From Nocardia carnea (GTDB lineage Bacteria > Actinomycetota > Actinomycetes > Mycobacteriales > Mycobacteriaceae): a stretch of 64,000 bases of DNA. The translations under genes were made by a program, and so were the position numbers. The stretch lies in contig NZ_JARWNW010000096.1 of NCBI RefSeq assembly GCF_029868325.1, positions 1 through 64,000 of the forward strand, given 5' to 3'. The notes beneath the pieces are model-generated. The model ran no database searches and had not been told where the DNA came from. It was given only the letters and a program-made list of their open reading frames with translations. Below, piece by piece: positions 1-8,773 of the stretch (the first letter of the stretch is position 1; each line of letters starts with the position of its first letter).

Positions 1-373
1 CGCCGCGCCTACGCAGGCCGGTGCGCCGGCACCGACCACTGAACAGATTCACCCGACCGTGTTCAAACAGGCAGGCGGGGAAAAATTATGGGGTCGTCGA
101 TGGAGGTCCCGTCGGGTGGGTTGAGTTTGTACCAGCCGCCCCACAGCCCGACCCCCCATGCCGTGCGCCGCCCCGGCGCAACGACCGGGTGCGAGCGCGT
201 TCACCGCGGCACACACCTGTTCCGCATGCGCCTGCGGTATCGCGACCCGCGGCGGTGCGTAGGTGAGACCGGGCGCGCCGCGCCGGGGGGGGGGGGGGGG
301 GGGCGCCGCCCCCTGACTCCGCGGTCCGGGCGCTTTGCTTGCCGGGCCGTGATCCCGGTGTTCTCGTGGACCG
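1..373. other. Left-edge region with no assignable gene; contains a 19-G run
   Basis: I cannot assign a gene here. A plus-strand frame open from base 2 to a TGA at 119-121 could be the 3' end of a protein starting outside the window; its first residues are Ala/Pro/Thr-rich, as in a secreted-protein tail, but about 40 codons are too few to judge. Minus-strand frames are open only because GC-rich DNA lacks stops. Bases 285-303 are an uninterrupted run of 19 G, about 70 bp before the next gene. It may be a slipping tract or an assembly artefact. Confidence 0.4.
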
Positions 374-973
374 GTGATCGATCCAAGGTTTGTCTTCCTC
401 GGCGCTGCCCTCAGCATGGTGGGAACGCTCAGTTACGCCCTGCTCACCGTGCGTGGCGAGGTGAAACCGAACAGGCTGTCGTGGTTCCTGTGGGCCGCCG
501 CGTCGCTGACCGGATTCGGCGCCCAGCTCGACGACGGTGTCGGCCTGCCCGCGGTCCTCACCTTCTCGATGGGCGCCGGCCCGGCAATTGTGTTCCTCGC
601 GTCGTTCGCGAACAGGTCGAGCTATTGGCGGTTGTCGTTCGCCGATCTGCTCTGCGGTGCCGCCTCGGTGATGGCGCTGGCCATCTGGCTCGCGTGGGAT
701 GACCCGCAGACGGCGGTGATCTTCGCCGTGCTCGGCGATCTGGCCGCGGCGATCCCGACCTTCCGTAAGGCCTGGTCGGCGCCCGGTACCGAGAATCCGC
801 TCGTCTTCGGGCTCGTGGCGGTGAACGGGATCATCACCTTGCTCACGATCACCGTGTGGGAACCCGCAGTATGGGCGTTCCCGGTCTACGCGACCACGTT
901 GGGGGTCGGACTCTGCCTGATCATCGTGCTCCGGCAGCGCATGGTCCGGAGCCGAACCACGCCACCTAAATGA
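374..973 (+). CDS. Multi-pass membrane protein of unknown function
   Basis: A 199-residue, almost wholly hydrophobic protein with about six predicted membrane segments. Helices are visible near residues 5-25, 35-55, 60-75, 85-110, 115-130 and 145-185, with short polar loops and an Arg/Lys-rich C-terminus that would lie inside the cell. The start is GTG; no strong ribosome site precedes it. I recognise no catalytic motif and assign no function. It ends 19 bp before the COG0523 gene, and the Zur-type box of that gene begins five bases before this gene's end. Read-through from here could feed the next gene, but the box argues for separate control. Confidence 0.75.
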   Translation: MIDPRFVFLGAALSMVGTLSYALLTVRGEVKPNRLSWFLWAAASLTGFGAQLDDGVGLPAVLTFSMGAGPAIVFLASFANRSSYWRLSFADLLCGAASVMALAIWLAWDDPQTAVIFAVLGDLAAAIPTFRKAWSAPGTENPLVFGLVAVNGIITLLTITVWEPAVWAFPVYATTLGVGLCLIIVLRQRMVRSRTTPPK

Positions 974-988
974 AAATGGTTATCATTT
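968..988 (+). promoter_or_regulatory. Zur-type operator covering a leaderless promoter
   Basis: An AT-rich 21-bp dyad in GC-rich DNA. The arms AAATGA and TCATTT are fully complementary, and 8 of 10 base pairs match across the whole site. It resembles actinobacterial Zur boxes (TGAAAATN...TTTCA type). A TATCAT hexamer at 981-986 lies inside it, six bases before the GTG at 993. Zinc-loaded Zur bound here would therefore block the promoter directly. That this gene family is often zinc-regulated is established; the regulator identity here is inferred. Confidence 0.75.
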
Positions 989-992
989 GCTT

Positions 993-2141
993 GTGACTCG
1001 TTCTGCGCTTCTCCGCCCGCTGCCGGTGACCGTGCTGTCCGGATTCCTCGGCGCCGGTAAGACCACCCTGCTGAACCACATACTCGCCAACCGCGAAGGA
1101 CGCCGGGTCGCGGTCATCGTCAACGATATGAGCGAGGTCAACATCGACGCGGCCCTCGTCGCCGGCCAAGGACATCTGGACCGGACCCAGGAGAAGCTGG
1201 TCGAACTCACCAACGGCTGTATCTGCTGCACCCTGCGTGAGGATCTGATCGAGGCGGTGGGAAAACTGGCCCGCGAGGGCCGCTTCGACCAGCTGGTGAT
1301 CGAATCCACCGGTATCTCCGAGCCGATGTCGGTGGCGGCGACCTTCGAATGGGAATTCGAGGACGGCTTCTCCCTCGGCGAACTCGCCCGCCTCGACACC
1401 ATGGTGACCGTGGTGGACGCCTCCACCTTCCTCACCGAGATCACCCGCGGCGAAACCCTGGCTGCCCGCAACCTGGAAGCCGGCGAGGGCGACGAACGCG
1501 GTATCGCCGATCTACTCGCCGACCAGGTGGAATTCGCCGATGTGCTGTTGATCAACAAGACCGACCTGGTGAGCCCGCAGATTGTGGGCGCCGTGGAAGC
1601 GGCCGTGCGGCGGATGAACCCGCGGGCCGAACTGATCCGCACCAGCAACGGCATCGTGGACCTGAGCGAGGTACTCGGCACCGGCCGCTACGACCCGGTG
1701 ACCGCGGCGAACACCGAGGGCTGGGCGGACGAGCTGACAGGCGGGCATATACCGGAAACCGAGGAATACGGAATCAGCAGTATGACCTACCGGGCCGACC
1801 GGCCGTTCCACCCGCAGCGCCTGGCCGACGCGCTGACCCAGGTGCGCCGGCTGTTGCGCAGCAAGGGTTTCTGCTGGATAGCCAGCCGTCCCGGACTTGC
1901 CGCCATCTGGTCGCAGGCGGGCCCGAACCTCACCTTCGAACCCGCCGCCTGGTGGTCGTCGCTGGAGATCCCGGCAGGTCAGGAAATCGTTTTCATCGGC
2001 GTGCGGCTCGATCGCGCCGCCCTGCGGGACAGGCTGGACGGTGCGCTTCTCACCGACACCGAATACGCGGCCGGGCCGGGGGTTTGGACCACTTATCCCG
2101 ACCCGCTCCCCGCGTGGGACACCGTCCACGAACACTCCTGA
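993..2141 (+). CDS. COG0523/CobW-family GTPase, probable zinc metallochaperone
   Basis: A 382-residue G3E GTPase. The Walker A loop GFLGAGKTT is at residues 17-25, the metal-binding CxCC motif at 76-79 (CICC), an ESTGISEP switch follows, then an NKTD guanine-specificity motif, and a CobW C-terminal domain makes up the last third. Family members load metal into target proteins, and the zinc-responsive branch (ZigA/ZagA-like) is induced when zinc is scarce. The Zur-type box at the promoter places this one in that branch. I chose GTG 993 over TTG 987 because the TATCAT hexamer predicts transcription starting at base 993, giving a leaderless message. Which protein it serves is unknown. Confidence 0.88.
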   Translation: MTRSALLRPLPVTVLSGFLGAGKTTLLNHILANREGRRVAVIVNDMSEVNIDAALVAGQGHLDRTQEKLVELTNGCICCTLREDLIEAVGKLAREGRFDQLVIESTGISEPMSVAATFEWEFEDGFSLGELARLDTMVTVVDASTFLTEITRGETLAARNLEAGEGDERGIADLLADQVEFADVLLINKTDLVSPQIVGAVEAAVRRMNPRAELIRTSNGIVDLSEVLGTGRYDPVTAANTEGWADELTGGHIPETEEYGISSMTYRADRPFHPQRLADALTQVRRLLRSKGFCWIASRPGLAAIWSQAGPNLTFEPAAWWSSLEIPAGQEIVFIGVRLDRAALRDRLDGALLTDTEYAAGPGVWTTYPDPLPAWDTVHEHS

Positions 2142-2173
2142 AACCCCGTACAAGTCGTACTGCCCGGCTGCGG

Positions 2174-2192
2174 TGAACTCCGGCCGAGTTCA
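2174..2192. terminator. Short hairpin between convergent genes
   Basis: TGAACTC and GAGTTCA form a 7-bp stem around a CGGCC loop. It overlaps the stop codon of the minus-strand dehydrogenase and lies 32 bp after the COG0523 gene. There is no T-tract, so a two-way terminator role is only plausible. Confidence 0.35.
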
Positions 2193-2813
2193 GTTGGACA
2201 GCCCCGGAGCCCGGTGCACATAGGTGCGGTCGGTGACCTGGTCCAGCAAGAAGTCCGCGATATCGGCCCGTGCGATCTTCAGATCGAGACCGGTTACGTC
2301 CGGGCCGAATCCGTGGCGGTAGGTACCGGTGCGGGGGCCGTCGGTGAAGGCGCTGGGGCGCACAATGGTCCAATCCAGGTCACTGGCCCGCACGTAGCTC
2401 TCCTGCTGCTGATGGTCGGCGTACGCGGGGCGCAGCAGCAGGCCGAACATGATGTATTTCCACACGAAGTTCAGGTTTCCGCGGCTGTCGCCCGCGCCGA
2501 GGGTGGACTGGCAGATGAGCCGTTTCACCCCGGCCCGGTTCATCGCCTCGATCACCGTCCGGGTGCCCTCGGCCCGCACCACGCCCTTACGGCCGTTACC
2601 GAGCGCCACCACGACCGCGTCCTGGCCGGTGACGGCTCGTTCGACCGCACCGGGGTCGAGCACATCGCCTTCCACGATGTGCAGCCGTTCGTGTACCCGG
2701 CTGATCCGGGCGGCGTTCCGGGTGAGCGCGGTGACCTCGTACCCGCGTTCGAGCGCCTGGTCGACGATATGCCGTCCGAGAGTGCCGGTGGCTCCGAAGA
2801 TCGCGATTCGCAT
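2190..2813 (-). CDS. NAD(P)-binding atypical short-chain dehydrogenase (NmrA/YwnB-like)
   Basis: A 207-residue Rossmann protein. It opens with MRIAIFGATGTLGRHIV, the GxxGxxG dinucleotide loop of the atypical SDR/NAD(P)H-binding family. Later signatures are VVVALGNGRKG, an ICQSTLGAG strand and TIVRPSAFTD. No classical YxxxK catalytic pair is obvious, as is usual in this group, so it may be a redox sensor or reductase of unknown substrate. I moved the start to 2813, where a GGAG ribosome site precedes the ATG; upstream residues lack family character. It converges on the COG0523 gene. Confidence 0.8.
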   Translation of the reverse strand: MRIAIFGATGTLGRHIVDQALERGYEVTALTRNAARISRVHERLHIVEGDVLDPGAVERAVTGQDAVVVALGNGRKGVVRAEGTRTVIEAMNRAGVKRLICQSTLGAGDSRGNLNFVWKYIMFGLLLRPAYADHQQQESYVRASDLDWTIVRPSAFTDGPRTGTYRHGFGPDVTGLDLKIARADIADFLLDQVTDRTYVHRAPGLSN

Positions 2814-2927
2814 TTTCCGCTCCTGGTCGAAAACTGTTGGCTGATGACTGAATCCAGTACATCCGACAACAGCGAGACGGAACATCGCTCGAACGCTCTC
2901 CTACATAAGCGAGCGTCTACATCGGTC

Positions 2928-3707
2928 CTACGGCGCGCGGAAGGCCCGCGCCGTAGGCTCGTCCGCCGGGTAGAACGCCTCGATATGCAACTCGTCGATC
3001 GTCACATCGGTGGCCGACATCGCCGATGTGGTGACACTGAAAAAGGAGAACTCCGTATCCCCCATGCTCAACCGCAGCGGCACCACCACATCCGCCCGTG
3101 CCGCAGTCCCGGTATCCCGGCACGGGTAGGCCGACACCTCTTCCAGCAGTGACCGCAGACGCGGATCGCCGGTGGATGCCAGCCGGGACCGGATCTGACT
3201 CAGCAGATGCCCCCGCCACTGGCCCAGGTTGCGGATCCGCGGCGCCAGACCGTCCGGGTGCAGGGAGATCCGGATCGCGTTGACCGGCGGTTCGAGCAGT
3301 TCCGGGGCGCATCCCTCGAGCAGCACGTCGGTGGCGGTATTGCGATCGACCACGTCCCAGCAGCGGTCCAATACCAACGCCGGATGCGGCAGGTGCGCGT
3401 CGAGCAAAGTGCGGAAGGCATCCATCACCGCACGCAGTTCCGGTGCGTCCGGATCACGCTGGCCGTAGCGCGGCGCATAACCGGCCGAGAGCAGCAGTTC
3501 ATTGCGTTCCCGCAGCGGTACGTCCAGATGCGCCGCAAGCCGCTCGATCATCTCGCGGGTGGGTCGCGACCGGCCGGTCTCCACGAAACTCAGATGCCGC
3601 GTGGAAACCTCCGCCTGCGCGGCCAGCTGTAACTGGCTCAGCCGCCGCCGCTCCCGCCACGCGCGGATCAGCCCGCCTACCTGAGGTTCGGTGTCCACTG
3701 TCGCCAC
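2928..3707 (-). CDS. MmyB-type XRE transcriptional regulator
   Basis: A 259-residue regulator. The N-terminal helix-turn-helix (about residues 10-70, with RRRLSQLQLAAQAEVSTRHL and TGRSRPTREMI) is of the XRE type, and the rest is the MmyB ligand-binding domain with the typical PALVLDRCWDVVDRN strand. The family is common in actinomycetes, usually stands divergent from an oxidoreductase or small enzyme, and has been proposed to bind a fatty-acid-like ligand. Here it diverges from a SnoaL-like gene, with a perfect palindrome at 3743-3757 between them. GTG at 3707 is used as start; the in-frame GTG at 3698 is an alternative. Confidence 0.88.
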   Translation of the reverse strand: MATVDTEPQVGGLIRAWRERRRLSQLQLAAQAEVSTRHLSFVETGRSRPTREMIERLAAHLDVPLRERNELLLSAGYAPRYGQRDPDAPELRAVMDAFRTLLDAHLPHPALVLDRCWDVVDRNTATDVLLEGCAPELLEPPVNAIRISLHPDGLAPRIRNLGQWRGHLLSQIRSRLASTGDPRLRSLLEEVSAYPCRDTGTAARADVVVPLRLSMGDTEFSFFSVTTSAMSATDVTIDELHIEAFYPADEPTARAFRAP

Positions 3708-3742
3708 ACCTCAAAGGCTAGCCGTTCCGGTAGCCGATCCCA

Positions 3743-3757
3743 TTACCTCCGAGGTAA
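3743..3757. promoter_or_regulatory. Palindromic operator between mmyB-type and SnoaL-like genes
   Basis: TTACCTCCGAGGTAA is a perfect 15-bp palindrome, extending to 17 bp with flanking A/T. It lies 36 bp upstream of the regulator's start and 67 bp upstream of the SnoaL gene, the expected place for an autoregulatory MmyB site. Related palindromes precede two other SnoaL/NTF2 genes at 15129 and 32825. Confidence 0.7.
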
Positions 3758-3824
3758 TCGTCAGCACGCGGTTTCGTGGCGATGCTGTGAGCACAACATC
3801 ACCCCACCCCGGAAGGATCACCCG

Positions 3825-4178
3825 ATGAACGACATCGTCCGCACCTACCTGCAGACCTGGAACAGCACCGACCCGCAGGCCCGCACCGCACTGCTCAGCG
3901 AACACTGGGCACCGGAGGCCACCTACACCGATCCGCTCGCCGACGCGGCCGGCCGCGATGCCATCGCCACCACCATCGGCGCCGTGCACGAACAGTTCCC
4001 GGGTTTCGTCTTCACCCAGGTCGGCGAACCGGACAATCACCACCGCCAGGTCCGCTTCCAGTGGGGCCTGGGACCGGCCGGTGCGGAACCGGTGATCATC
4101 GGCTTCGATGTCCTGGTCACCGACGAACAGGGCCGTATCGACACAGTCCTCGGTTTTCTGGACAAGGTTCCGGGCTGA
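3825..4178 (+). CDS. SnoaL-like/NTF2-fold small protein
   Basis: A 117-residue protein with the NTF2-like cone fold pattern: an N-terminal helix (DIVRTYLQTWNSTDPQARTALL), a WAPEATYTDPLADAAGRDAI segment, and C-terminal strands ending in VLGFLDKVPG. SnoaL-type proteins are polyketide cyclases, isomerases or ligand-binding proteins, and the fold does not fix the reaction. An AGGA ribosome site (ggaaggatcaccc) precedes the ATG. It faces the MmyB-type regulator and is its likeliest target. Substrate unknown. Confidence 0.85.
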   Translation: MNDIVRTYLQTWNSTDPQARTALLSEHWAPEATYTDPLADAAGRDAIATTIGAVHEQFPGFVFTQVGEPDNHHRQVRFQWGLGPAGAEPVIIGFDVLVTDEQGRIDTVLGFLDKVPG

Positions 4179-4342
4179 GATACCGGGACGGCCGCCGGGA
4201 CAACGGGTGCCGGGTCCGCGGACACGGCATTCGGACGACCTTCGCTCCAGGTGCTGCCGACCGGCTCCTGCGGCCGTTCCGCCGCCCGGCACAGCCCGGC
4301 GCTCGTAGTCCTGTCCCGGCCCCGGGCTCGAACAGGACGAAC

Positions 4343-5593
4343 TCAGGGCAGATCGAGGCGGCGCAGGCGGGCGTTGAGATAACGCTGTTCCGGCAGGCTT
4401 GCCGTGAGCGCGGCGGCACGGCGATAACTCACCCGTGCCGCCTCCGGGTCGCCGGCCATTTCGAAGAGGTGACCACGGACCGCGTAGGTGCGATGATGGC
4501 GTCGCATGGCAGGTTCGTCGAGCAGCGGCTCGGTCAGCCGCAGCCCGGCTTCCGGGCCCGCCACCATCGCGACCGCGACTGCCCGGTTGAGGGTTACCGC
4601 AGGGCTCGGCGCCACGCGGTCGAGCATGGCGTAGAGCACGACGATCTGCCGCCAGTCGGTGCTCTTCCAGGTGCGAGCTTCGGCATGGACGGCAGCGATC
4701 GCAGCCTCGAGCTGGTAGCGACCGATATGCCCGCGGGGCAGCACCCGTTCGAGTATGCCGACCCCCTCCGCGATCGCGTTGCCGTCCCACCGGCCACGAT
4801 CCTGCTCCGACAGCGGCACCAGTTCACCGCGCGTATCGGTTCGTGCGGCGGCGCGGGCGTGGGTGAGCAGCATGAGCGCCAAGGCACCGGCGACCTCGTC
4901 GTGGTCGGGGACCGCCAGGTGCAGAATCCGGGTCAGCCGGATCGCCTCCGCCGCCAGGCCCGGATCATGCACGGACGCACCGGCGCTGAGGGTGTGTCCG
5001 GCCGTGAACATGACATGGCAGGTGTCGAGCACCGCAGCGACCCGGTCCGGCAGATCCGCCGGACCGGGTAGTTCGAACCGGGCACCCGCTCGGCGCAATA
5101 TCGCTCGCGCCCGGGTGAGTCGCTGCGCCATCGTGCGTTCGGGGACCAGATAGGCGGCCGCGATCCGATCGGCCGGTATCCCGGCCACCGCGTGCAGCGT
5201 CAGCGCCACCTGTGACGACCGGGTGAGGCTCGGATGGCAGCACAGCAGGAAAAGCCGCAGCGTATCGTCGGCGGACTCGGAGCCGGGGAGCTCGGCGGCG
5301 GGCCCGAAACCGGTATCGGCCGGCTGCACCACGGCTGCTGCCACTTCGCGCCCGGCCCGCGCATGCTCGGCGCGTAGCCGGTCGATGAGACGCCGCGATG
5401 CCACCCGGATCAGCCAGCCCCGCGGATTGTCCGGTACCCCGTCCCGGGCCCACTGCACCGTGGCCGCCTCGGCCGCCTCCTGCGCGGCGTCCTCGCATTC
5501 ACCGAGGTCGCCGTGGCGGCGCAGCAGCGCGGTGAGGATATGCGGCGCCTCCTGGCGCCACACCTCGGCCACCGCCAGGGTGTCGGCGGTCAT
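4343..5593 (-). CDS. ECF42-type RNA polymerase sigma factor
   Basis: A 416-residue ECF sigma factor. Region 2 (HGDLGECEDAAQEAAEAA...NPRGWLIRVASRRLIDRLR) and region 4 (LTLHAVAGIPADRIAAAYLVPERTMAQRL) occupy the first 190 residues. The remaining 220 form the SnoaL-unrelated, helical C-terminal extension typical of group ECF42 (HTLSAG, EAIRLTRILH, TPAVTLNRAVAVA-like segments). This group has no classical anti-sigma factor and sits next to YCII/DGPF-domain proteins that it controls. Its ATG at 5593 overlaps the stop of the upstream YCII gene by four bases (ATGA), so the two are translationally coupled. Signal unknown. Confidence 0.9.
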   Translation of the reverse strand: MTADTLAVAEVWRQEAPHILTALLRRHGDLGECEDAAQEAAEAATVQWARDGVPDNPRGWLIRVASRRLIDRLRAEHARAGREVAAAVVQPADTGFGPAAELPGSESADDTLRLFLLCCHPSLTRSSQVALTLHAVAGIPADRIAAAYLVPERTMAQRLTRARAILRRAGARFELPGPADLPDRVAAVLDTCHVMFTAGHTLSAGASVHDPGLAAEAIRLTRILHLAVPDHDEVAGALALMLLTHARAAARTDTRGELVPLSEQDRGRWDGNAIAEGVGILERVLPRGHIGRYQLEAAIAAVHAEARTWKSTDWRQIVVLYAMLDRVAPSPAVTLNRAVAVAMVAGPEAGLRLTEPLLDEPAMRRHHRTYAVRGHLFEMAGDPEAARVSYRRAAALTASLPEQRYLNARLRRLDLP

Positions 5594-5982
5594 CTGTCGT
5601 CGCCTCCCGGCCACATCGTGGGACGCAGTTCCACGGTCTCACCGGGTCCCGCGAATACCGCCGCGATCTCCTCGGCCCGCGCGTGATCCTCCACATCGAT
5701 GAGAAAGAACCCGGCCAGATGCTCCTTGGCCTCGGAGTAGGGGCCGTCACCGGCCACCGGCCGGCCCGCTTCCCACCGGTACAACTGCGCGGCATCCGGC
5801 GATCCCAGCGCCTCACCGCCCAGCAACTCCCCCTTCTCCTGCATCTCGGTGAGCAAACGTTCGAAATCACCGCTGATACGGTCCTGCTCGGCCTGCGGAA
5901 GCGCCTGGAATTCGGCCAGGTAGTCACCGGTCGGGTGGCCCCACGGCTGCGGGTTCGAATGGATCAGAATCACGTATTTCAC
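5590..5982 (-). CDS. YCII-related (DGPF-domain) protein paired with the sigma factor
   Basis: A 130-residue single YCII domain: KYVILIHSNP strand, a central helix with DFERLLTEMQEKGELLGGEAL, the signature DGPYSEAKEHLAGFFLIDV, and a C-terminal AEEIAAVF helix ending in ELRPTM. YCII proteins are small, possibly enzymatic, ferredoxin-like folds of unclear function that accompany ECF42 sigma factors. The start is GTG at 5982, with a GAGGAG ribosome site seven bases upstream; the longer upstream frame is Arg-rich and unlike the family. It is the first gene of the pair. Confidence 0.88.
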   Translation of the reverse strand: MKYVILIHSNPQPWGHPTGDYLAEFQALPQAEQDRISGDFERLLTEMQEKGELLGGEALGSPDAAQLYRWEAGRPVAGDGPYSEAKEHLAGFFLIDVEDHARAEEIAAVFAGPGETVELRPTMWPGGDDR

Positions 5983-6110
5983 GACCTTGCTCCTCGCTCG
6001 GTGGCGGATGGACCCGTCCGATCCATCCTCACCGGGAACGTCGGAGCCGTGCCCACGTAGTCGACATCGATCCGGCCCCGATGTCGACCTACTCGCCCGG
6101 CAACGCCGTA

Positions 6111-7367
6111 TCAGGCCCGGCCGAGGGCGAGGGTGACGTTGTGCCCGCCGAATCCGAAGGAGTTCGTCAGTGCGTACTCGCAAGCCTGCGGGCGCGCGCA
6201 GCCGTGCACGATATCGAGGTCGGCGTCGGAATTGTCGAGGTTGAGCGTGGGCGGGACGACCTGTTCGCGCAACGTGAGCGCGGTCAGGATCGTTTCCAGC
6301 GCACCGACCGCACCGATGGAATGACCCAGCGCCGATTTGGGCGCATAGACCGAGGCTTCCGGTGTCACCGCGGCAATCGCCGCGGCCTCGGACGCGTCGC
6401 CGATCGAGGTCGAGGTGGCGTGGGCGTTCACATGCCGGATATCGGCGGGCCGCAATCCCGCTGTCGCGATCGCTTTACGCATGGCCCGGGCCGCGCCCAC
6501 GCCGGCCGGGTCGGAGGCAACGATGTGGTAGGCGTCGGAGGTGATACCCGCCCCGAGAATCCGGGCGTGGATACGGGCGCCGCGGGCGCGGGCGTGCCGC
6601 TCCGATTCGAGGACCATCAGGGCGCCGGCCTCACCGAACACGAAACCGTCGCGGTCCCGGTCGAACGGGCGGGAGGCGCGCTCCGGTTCGTCGTTACGGG
6701 TGCTCATCGCGCGCATCATGGCGAAACTCGCGATCGGCACGGCGTGGATATGGCCTTCCACACCGCCCGCGACAACGACATCGGCCTCCCCGGTGACGAT
6801 CAGCCGCCATGCATGAGCGATCGCCTCGGTTCCCGAGGAACATGCGGAGACCGGTGCGAAAACCCCGGCTTTCGCGCCGATTTCGAGACTTACTGTCGCG
6901 GCGGGACCGTTCGGCATGACCATCGGTACCGACATCGGTGAAACCTTGCGATACCCGCCCGCCCGCATGGCGTCCACCGCGTCGATGAGCGCGTCGCCGC
7001 CGCCGAGTCCGGTACCGATACAGACCGCCAACCGCTCACCCTCCACCTCAGGGCGGCCCGCCGCGCCCCAGACCCGCCGGCCCAGCACCAAGGCGAGCTG
7101 CTCGACATACGAGTGCCGCCGCTGTTCGACCCGGGTGAGCTCGGCGCCGGGATGCGATTTCAGCTTGCCCCCGATACGTACCGGCAGGTCGTATTCGGCG
7201 ACGAAATCGTCGTCGAGGGTGGTGATACCGGTTTCGCCGCGGAGCAGCGCGGCCCAGGTGTCGTCCATATCGTCGGCCAGCGAGGTGGCTCCCGCATAGG
7301 CGGTGACAACCACGTGGTCGGAATCCGGCCGAGTTCCTGAAGCGATCGGTACATTCACGGGGTTCAT
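6111..7367 (-). CDS. Beta-ketoacyl-ACP synthase, KasA/KasB type
   Basis: A 418-residue thiolase-fold condensing enzyme for fatty-acid or meromycolate elongation. The nucleophile is Cys176 in [10 protein letters not shown]. The two histidines are in [11 protein letters not shown] and [14 protein letters not shown], and the C-terminal NSFGFGGHN loop is present, so all catalytic residues are visible. In mycobacteria KasA and KasB extend acyl-ACP chains in FAS-II. This copy is not in a fab/kas operon; it stands alone, divergent from a TetR repressor with an 18-bp palindrome between them, which suggests a lipid-responsive specialised copy. ATG 7367 is used; the preceding codon is a TTG. Confidence 0.88.
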   Translation of the reverse strand: MNPVNVPIASGTRPDSDHVVVTAYAGATSLADDMDDTWAALLRGETGITTLDDDFVAEYDLPVRIGGKLKSHPGAELTRVEQRRHSYVEQLALVLGRRVWGAAGRPEVEGERLAVCIGTGLGGGDALIDAVDAMRAGGYRKVSPMSVPMVMPNGPAATVSLEIGAKAGVFAPVSACSSGTEAIAHAWRLIVTGEADVVVAGGVEGHIHAVPIASFAMMRAMSTRNDEPERASRPFDRDRDGFVFGEAGALMVLESERHARARGARIHARILGAGITSDAYHIVASDPAGVGAARAMRKAIATAGLRPADIRHVNAHATSTSIGDASEAAAIAAVTPEASVYAPKSALGHSIGAVGALETILTALTLREQVVPPTLNLDNSDADLDIVHGCARPQACEYALTNSFGFGGHNVTLALGRA

Positions 7368-7373
7368 CAATAC

Positions 7374-7391
7374 CTGTAGCGTTCGCTACAG
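7374..7391. promoter_or_regulatory. TetR operator between ketosynthase and tetR genes
   Basis: CTGTAGCGTTCGCTACAG has 8-bp perfect arms around TT. It overlaps the TACAGT hexamer (7387-7392) that lies six bases before the tetR ATG at 7399, and lies seven bases upstream of the ketosynthase ATG. One bound TetR dimer would cover both promoters. Confidence 0.75.
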
Positions 7392-7398
7392 TCAACCC

Positions 7399-7956
7399 AT
7401 GGCCCGCCCCCTCGACCACGCCAAACGCGCCGAACTCCTCGACGCCGTGGTCCGCTATATCGCCGAACACGGCCTCGCGGACCTCTCCCTCCGCCCCCTG
7501 GCCGCCGCACTCGGCACCAGCTCCCGCATGCTGATCTACTACTTCGGCACCAAAGAAGAACTGCTGGTGCAGGCCCTGTCCACACACCGCCCCGACCTCA
7601 ACGCCGTATTCGCCGATATCCACGACGCCACCGGGCTCCGCGAACGCCTGTGGAACTTCTATCGCTCCAACGCCACCGGCCCCGAAGCCGTCAGCAACAC
7701 CGTCATGCTGCAGGTCCTCGGCGCGGCCTGCGCCCCCTCGGCCCCGTACGCCCGCTACGCCGACGAGGCCATCGCCACCTTCACCTCCGCCCTGACCGAC
7801 CGGCTGCGCGAACTCGTTTCGCCGGAAGACCCCGAAGTCGTCGCCACCCTGCTGATCTCCGGCCTGCGCGGAATCCTCCAGGACCGCCTCATCACCGGCG
7901 ATACCGAACGCACCGACCGAGCGGCCCGCCGCCTCATCGACCAGACCATCCGCTGA
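7399..7956 (+). CDS. TetR/AcrR-family repressor
   Basis: A 185-residue TetR protein. The N-terminal helix-turn-helix runs through residues 10-50 (ELLDAVVRYIAEHGLADLSLRPLAAALGTSSRMLIYYFGTKEELL); the rest is the helical ligand pocket and dimer interface. ATG 7399 is chosen over the longer frame because homology begins there and TACAGT stands exactly six bases upstream, predicting a leaderless mRNA. The palindrome covering that promoter implies autorepression and joint control of the divergent ketosynthase. The inducer is unknown; an acyl-CoA or fatty acid would fit. Confidence 0.85.
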   Translation: MARPLDHAKRAELLDAVVRYIAEHGLADLSLRPLAAALGTSSRMLIYYFGTKEELLVQALSTHRPDLNAVFADIHDATGLRERLWNFYRSNATGPEAVSNTVMLQVLGAACAPSAPYARYADEAIATFTSALTDRLRELVSPEDPEVVATLLISGLRGILQDRLITGDTERTDRAARRLIDQTIR

Positions 7957-8074
7957 GGGCCCGGTCGCACGGCACTCCGACGACCTTCGCGCCATCCGCG
8001 GGGCCGGGCGCGCCGCCCGGTCGCCGTTGGTTTGTTCGGATGAGTAGCAACCAGCAGGCGGGTATCGTTATCGC

Positions 8075-8653
8075 ATGACCGCCGTTCATGAGGAAATCAT
8101 GACTACCGAGGAGTTCGAGGAACTCGCCCGGTTGGCCGGTCGAGTGTCAGAGGGGATTCGGCTGGAGTTCATCGACGGGCGGCTGGGGGCGAAGGCGTTG
8201 GCGGACGGCGACCACGGGCGGATCCTGCAGTGGCTGGTCCGCATGTTCATCCTGGTCAGGCCCGAACTGTTCCTCAGCATCGAGCAAGGCTTGCAGGTCG
8301 AGGCATACCGCAAAGGCAGGGCCCGGCCGGACGGTGTCCTCGCCGATGCCGACGCATTCGTCGGGCAGGGCGAATGGGCGGACCCGGCTCCGGTCCTGAT
8401 GACGGTGGAGGTGACTTCCCACGACCGTGACACCGAGCACCGGGATCGCCGTGAGAAGCCCACCGCCTACGCGGCCACCGGTATCCCCGTCTACCTTCTG
8501 GTAGACCGGGAGCGTGCCGAGATCACCGTGTTCAGCCAGCCGGTGAATGATCGCTACCAGCGGCGTGTGACGGTGTCGATCGGTGACAGCGTCGAGCTGC
8601 CCGACCCGGTCGGACTCACCCTCGACACCGAACCGATCAAGGCCTGGGTCTGA
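8075..8653 (+). CDS. Uma2-family (DUF820) PD-(D/E)XK nuclease-fold protein
   Basis: A 192-residue Uma2 protein. The family core is visible: RLEFIDGRLGAKAL near residue 30, RPDGVLADADAF near 85, the acidic VEVTSHDRDTEHRDRREKPTAY block at about 110-130, and GIPVYLLVDRE. The Asp of RPD, the Glu of VEV and a nearby Lys correspond to the restriction-endonuclease-like active site. Uma2 proteins are widespread in actinomycetes and cyanobacteria, often in many copies, and their biological role is unsettled. TATCGT stands six bases before the ATG, predicting a leaderless message. No neighbour explains it. Confidence 0.85.
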   Translation: MTAVHEEIMTTEEFEELARLAGRVSEGIRLEFIDGRLGAKALADGDHGRILQWLVRMFILVRPELFLSIEQGLQVEAYRKGRARPDGVLADADAFVGQGEWADPAPVLMTVEVTSHDRDTEHRDRREKPTAYAATGIPVYLLVDRERAEITVFSQPVNDRYQRRVTVSIGDSVELPDPVGLTLDTEPIKAWV

Positions 8654-8773
8654 CAGGTCCCCGGCACCAGGCCGGCGTCCGACGGCACTGCGATCTGCTC
8701 GTTTCCGCTTACCGGTTCGGGTGGACCGTCGGCACCGACCCCTGCCGCGACCGGGCCCACGTAGGGTAACTGC

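Noticed and set aside
88-702. A 204-codon plus-strand frame near the left edge
   Set aside because: It crosses the G19 run, is Arg/Pro-rich without any pattern, and overlaps the hydrophobic membrane-protein gene in another frame.
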